5,063 nucleotides of DNA from Paracoccaceae bacterium (GTDB taxonomy: Bacteria; Pseudomonadota; Alphaproteobacteria; Rhodobacterales; Rhodobacteraceae), in contig JALORM010000191.1 in NCBI GenBank assembly GCA_025458985.1, positions 1-5,063 on the forward strand, given 5' to 3'. Both the position numbers and the translations under genes were made by a program. Positions 3,436 through 5,063 of the stretch are shown here, in pieces. The notes below the pieces were generated by a model. It was not told where the DNA came from, did no database searches, and saw nothing but the letters and a program-made list of their open reading frames with translations. The first letter of the stretch is position 1, and each line of letters begins with the position of its first letter.

Positions 3436-5063
3436 CCGACACCTCCTTGGCAGCAGGGTCCGCCCCAGCACGCTGCGTCGACAGCAGGCGCGGCCTGTCC
3501 GGCACGGCGCCGGCGCGCTGCTTGAGGCGGTTGCGGCCGCGGACCTGCGCGGCATCCTCCAGCAGCTTGCCCGCCCAGCGATAGATGTTGCGTGTGCGCA
3601 CCGTCTCGCGCATGCGGCGCATCCTTTCGGCCTGCTCGGCCGGGGGCATGTCGAGCGCGGCCTTCATCGCCTCGGCCATCCCGGCGGCGTCGAAGGGGTT
3701 GATGCGCAGCGCCTCGGGCAGTTCATGGATCGCCCCGGCAAAGCGCGACAGGATCAGGACGCCGTCCTCGTTGCGCCGCTGGGCGACGAACTCCTTCGCC
3801 ACCAGGTTCATCCCGTCGTGCAGGCTGGGCACGACGCAGACATCGGCCTCGCGGTAGCACTGGCCGAGTTCGGCACGGTCGGCATGCCGGTCGACGAACA
3901 GGATCGGCCGGTACTCGTCGGACCCGAAGCGGGCGTTGATTGCCGCGACGAGCCGCAGGCATTCCCGGTGCAGCGACCGATAGGCCGAGACCTCGCCCCG
4001 GCTGGGGGCGGCGACGTGGTAGAGGTGTACCTTTCCCTGCAGCTCGGGATGACGGTCGAGCAGCATCTCGAAGGCCTGGAGGATCTCGGGGATCCCCTTG
4101 GTGTAGTCGAGCCGCCCCACCGCCAGGATCAGCCGCGCATCGGGCTGCATCGGAAAGGCCGCACGGATGCTTTCCTCGGGGGCGCGATCCCGGTCTGCCC
4201 CGTCGGGCCACTCGATCGAGATCGGGTAGGTCCTGACGCGGGATTCCTCCCCGCCATAAAGCACCGACCAGTCTTCGCGGTTGATCCGGCTTTCCAGCGT
4301 GCGCTCGACGCATTCGGCGAAGTTGATGCGGAACAGCGGCACCTGGAAGCCGATCAGATCGGCGCCGAGCATGCCGTCGAGCAGTTCTGCGGCATAGGGA
4401 CAGATGCCGAACACCTCGGCGTTGGGCCAGGGGATGTGCCAGAAGCTGGCAATGGTGGCATTCGGAAGCCGGTCACGGATCATCCGGGGCAACAGCGCGA
4501 AGTGATAATCCTGCACGATGACCAGGGGCGCGTCGCTGCGGGCTTCCTGCACGACGGCATCGGCGAACCGTTCGTTCACGGTGCGATAGTGGAACCAGTC
4601 CTCCTCGCGGAACACCGGGCGGACGTAGGCGTTGTGGCAGAGCGGCCAGAGACTTTCGTTGGCGAAGCCAAGATAGTACCCTCGTACCTCCTCGGGGCTG
4701 AGCCAGACCCTTCGCAGCGTGTAGCTGGGGTTGACCGGCGGAAGGGCGATGCGGTCGCCGTCGTCGACCGTCTCGCGGTCGGCCGAGCCGCTGCCATGGG
4801 CGATCCAGGTGCCGCCACACCCGCGCGCGATGGGCTCCAGCGCCGAGACCAGCCCTCCGGCCGGGACCGCGCAGGTGATGCCGCTCCGGCCGGCCGAATG
4901 GACGTAGGGCTCGCGGTTCGACACCAGGATCACGTCCGCGCCGGCGAGTTCGCCGTCGATCAGGGCGCGCAGCCGCGCCACGGTCCAGTCGCTGGGATCG
5001 GCGGGCTGCGGAGTGCCCAGCGCGCGGCCTAGGCGCAGGCCGCTTGCAGCGGCCGCGGCGGCG
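3413..5063 (-). CDS. otsA: Trehalose-6-phosphate synthase, glycosyltransferase family 20, partial at N-terminus
   Basis: It joins glucose from a nucleotide sugar (usually UDP-glucose) to glucose 6-phosphate, making trehalose 6-phosphate. The window holds 549 codons plus the stop; the reading frame is open to the right edge. A GTG at 4981 is in frame, but the 27 codons before it, including DPSDWT, look coding, so the true start is probably outside. Numbered from that GTG: VSNREPY (R23), PAGGL (40-44), SLWPLCH (110-116), QDYH (D158), FWHIPWP (H182), GRLDYTKG (R290, K295) and DGMNLVAKE (D389, E397). The donor- and acceptor-binding residues known from E. coli OtsA are thus kept. The VSNREPY and YHFALLPR style fits the long OtsA variant with extra N-terminal domains. 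The tail (about 480-522) is Arg/Ala-rich and looks disordered. A related GT20 enzyme such as glucosylglycerol-phosphate synthase is less likely given the adjacent otsB. Confidence 0.93.
   Translation of the reverse strand, partial: AAAAAASGLRLGRALGTPQPADPSDWTVARLRALIDGELAGADVILVSNREPYVHSAGRSGITCAVPAGGLVSALEPIARGCGGTWIAHGSGSADRETVDDGDRIALPPVNPSYTLRRVWLSPEEVRGYYLGFANESLWPLCHNAYVRPVFREEDWFHYRTVNERFADAVVQEARSDAPLVIVQDYHFALLPRMIRDRLPNATIASFWHIPWPNAEVFGICPYAAELLDGMLGADLIGFQVPLFRINFAECVERTLESRINREDWSVLYGGEESRVRTYPISIEWPDGADRDRAPEESIRAAFPMQPDARLILAVGRLDYTKGIPEILQAFEMLLDRHPELQGKVHLYHVAAPSRGEVSAYRSLHRECLRLVAAINARFGSDEYRPILFVDRHADRAELGQCYREADVCVVPSLHDGMNLVAKEFVAQRRNEDGVLILSRFAGAIHELPEALRINPFDAAGMAEAMKAALDMPPAEQAERMRRMRETVRTRNIYRWAGKLLEDAAQVRGRNRLKQRAGAVPDRPRLLSTQRAGADPAAKEVSDAPSARS

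Noticed and set aside
4609..4633. A fifth exact GGAAC-N17-GTT on the plus strand, antisense within otsA.
   Set aside because: It falls in otsA codons for the conserved segment AYVRPVFRE, so protein constraint explains it, and no plus-strand gene follows. It shows that chance matches do occur; an antisense RNA cannot be ruled out.
3095..5032. A 645-codon open frame on the plus strand over otsA and otsB.
   Set aside because: It is antisense to two genes with clear catalytic motifs, has no recognisable domain, and long shadow frames are expected in GC-rich DNA.
1..5063. CRISPR arrays, transposons, tRNA or rRNA genes, and phage defence genes.
   Set aside because: No repeat-spacer pattern, terminal inverted repeats with a transposase, or RNA gene signatures were seen; all longer frames are accounted for by the listed genes.

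Overview
The window is GC-rich DNA with strong G/C preference at third codon positions. It most likely comes from an alphaproteobacterium, possibly Rhodobacterales-like. This rests on a DUF3008 protein, the Gly/Arg/Asp/Tyr-rich start of a probable SWFGD/BON-type protein, a 24-residue membrane peptide of a type I associate with Rhodobacteraceae, and promoters of the alphaproteobacterial EcfG (general stress response) class. The genus cannot be fixed from the sequence.

Layout. Positions 1-886 hold three minus-strand genes. Reading in the direction of transcription they are a DUF3008 protein (886-680), a 71-residue helical protein (532-317) and the N-terminal part of a Gly/Arg-rich low-complexity protein (320-1, running off the left edge). 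The last two overlap by ATGA. A divergent control region (887-1066) follows. Positions 1067-2614 hold three plus-strand genes: a 77-residue cysteine-rich zinc-binding or metallothionein-like protein, a complete type IB DNA topoisomerase, and a 24-residue single-span membrane peptide. Positions 2677-5063 hold the trehalose operon otsA-otsB on the minus strand, convergent with the plus genes. otsA is cut by the right edge and overlaps otsB by 23 bases.

The main signal is regulatory. Four genes (Gly-rich, Cys-rich, topoisomerase IB, 24-aa peptide) each have an exact GGAAC-N17-GTT element placed to give a leader of about 30-70 nt. This is the promoter class read by EcfG sigma factors. A fifth element with one mismatch lies before the DUF3008 gene. 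The window therefore reads as a general-stress-response island that combines compatible-solute synthesis (trehalose), DNA topology, metal or thiol chemistry, a membrane microprotein and surface or low-complexity proteins. The small 71-aa protein has a weak, gap-free resemblance to NepR, the anti-sigma factor of the same pathway. No sigma factor, PhyR or sensor kinase is in the window, so EcfG control is inferred from promoter sequence alone.

No gene-free stretch exceeds 300 bases. The larger gaps are 887-1066 (divergent promoters), 545-679 (nothing recognised), 1301-1411 and 2414-2539 (promoters and hairpins).
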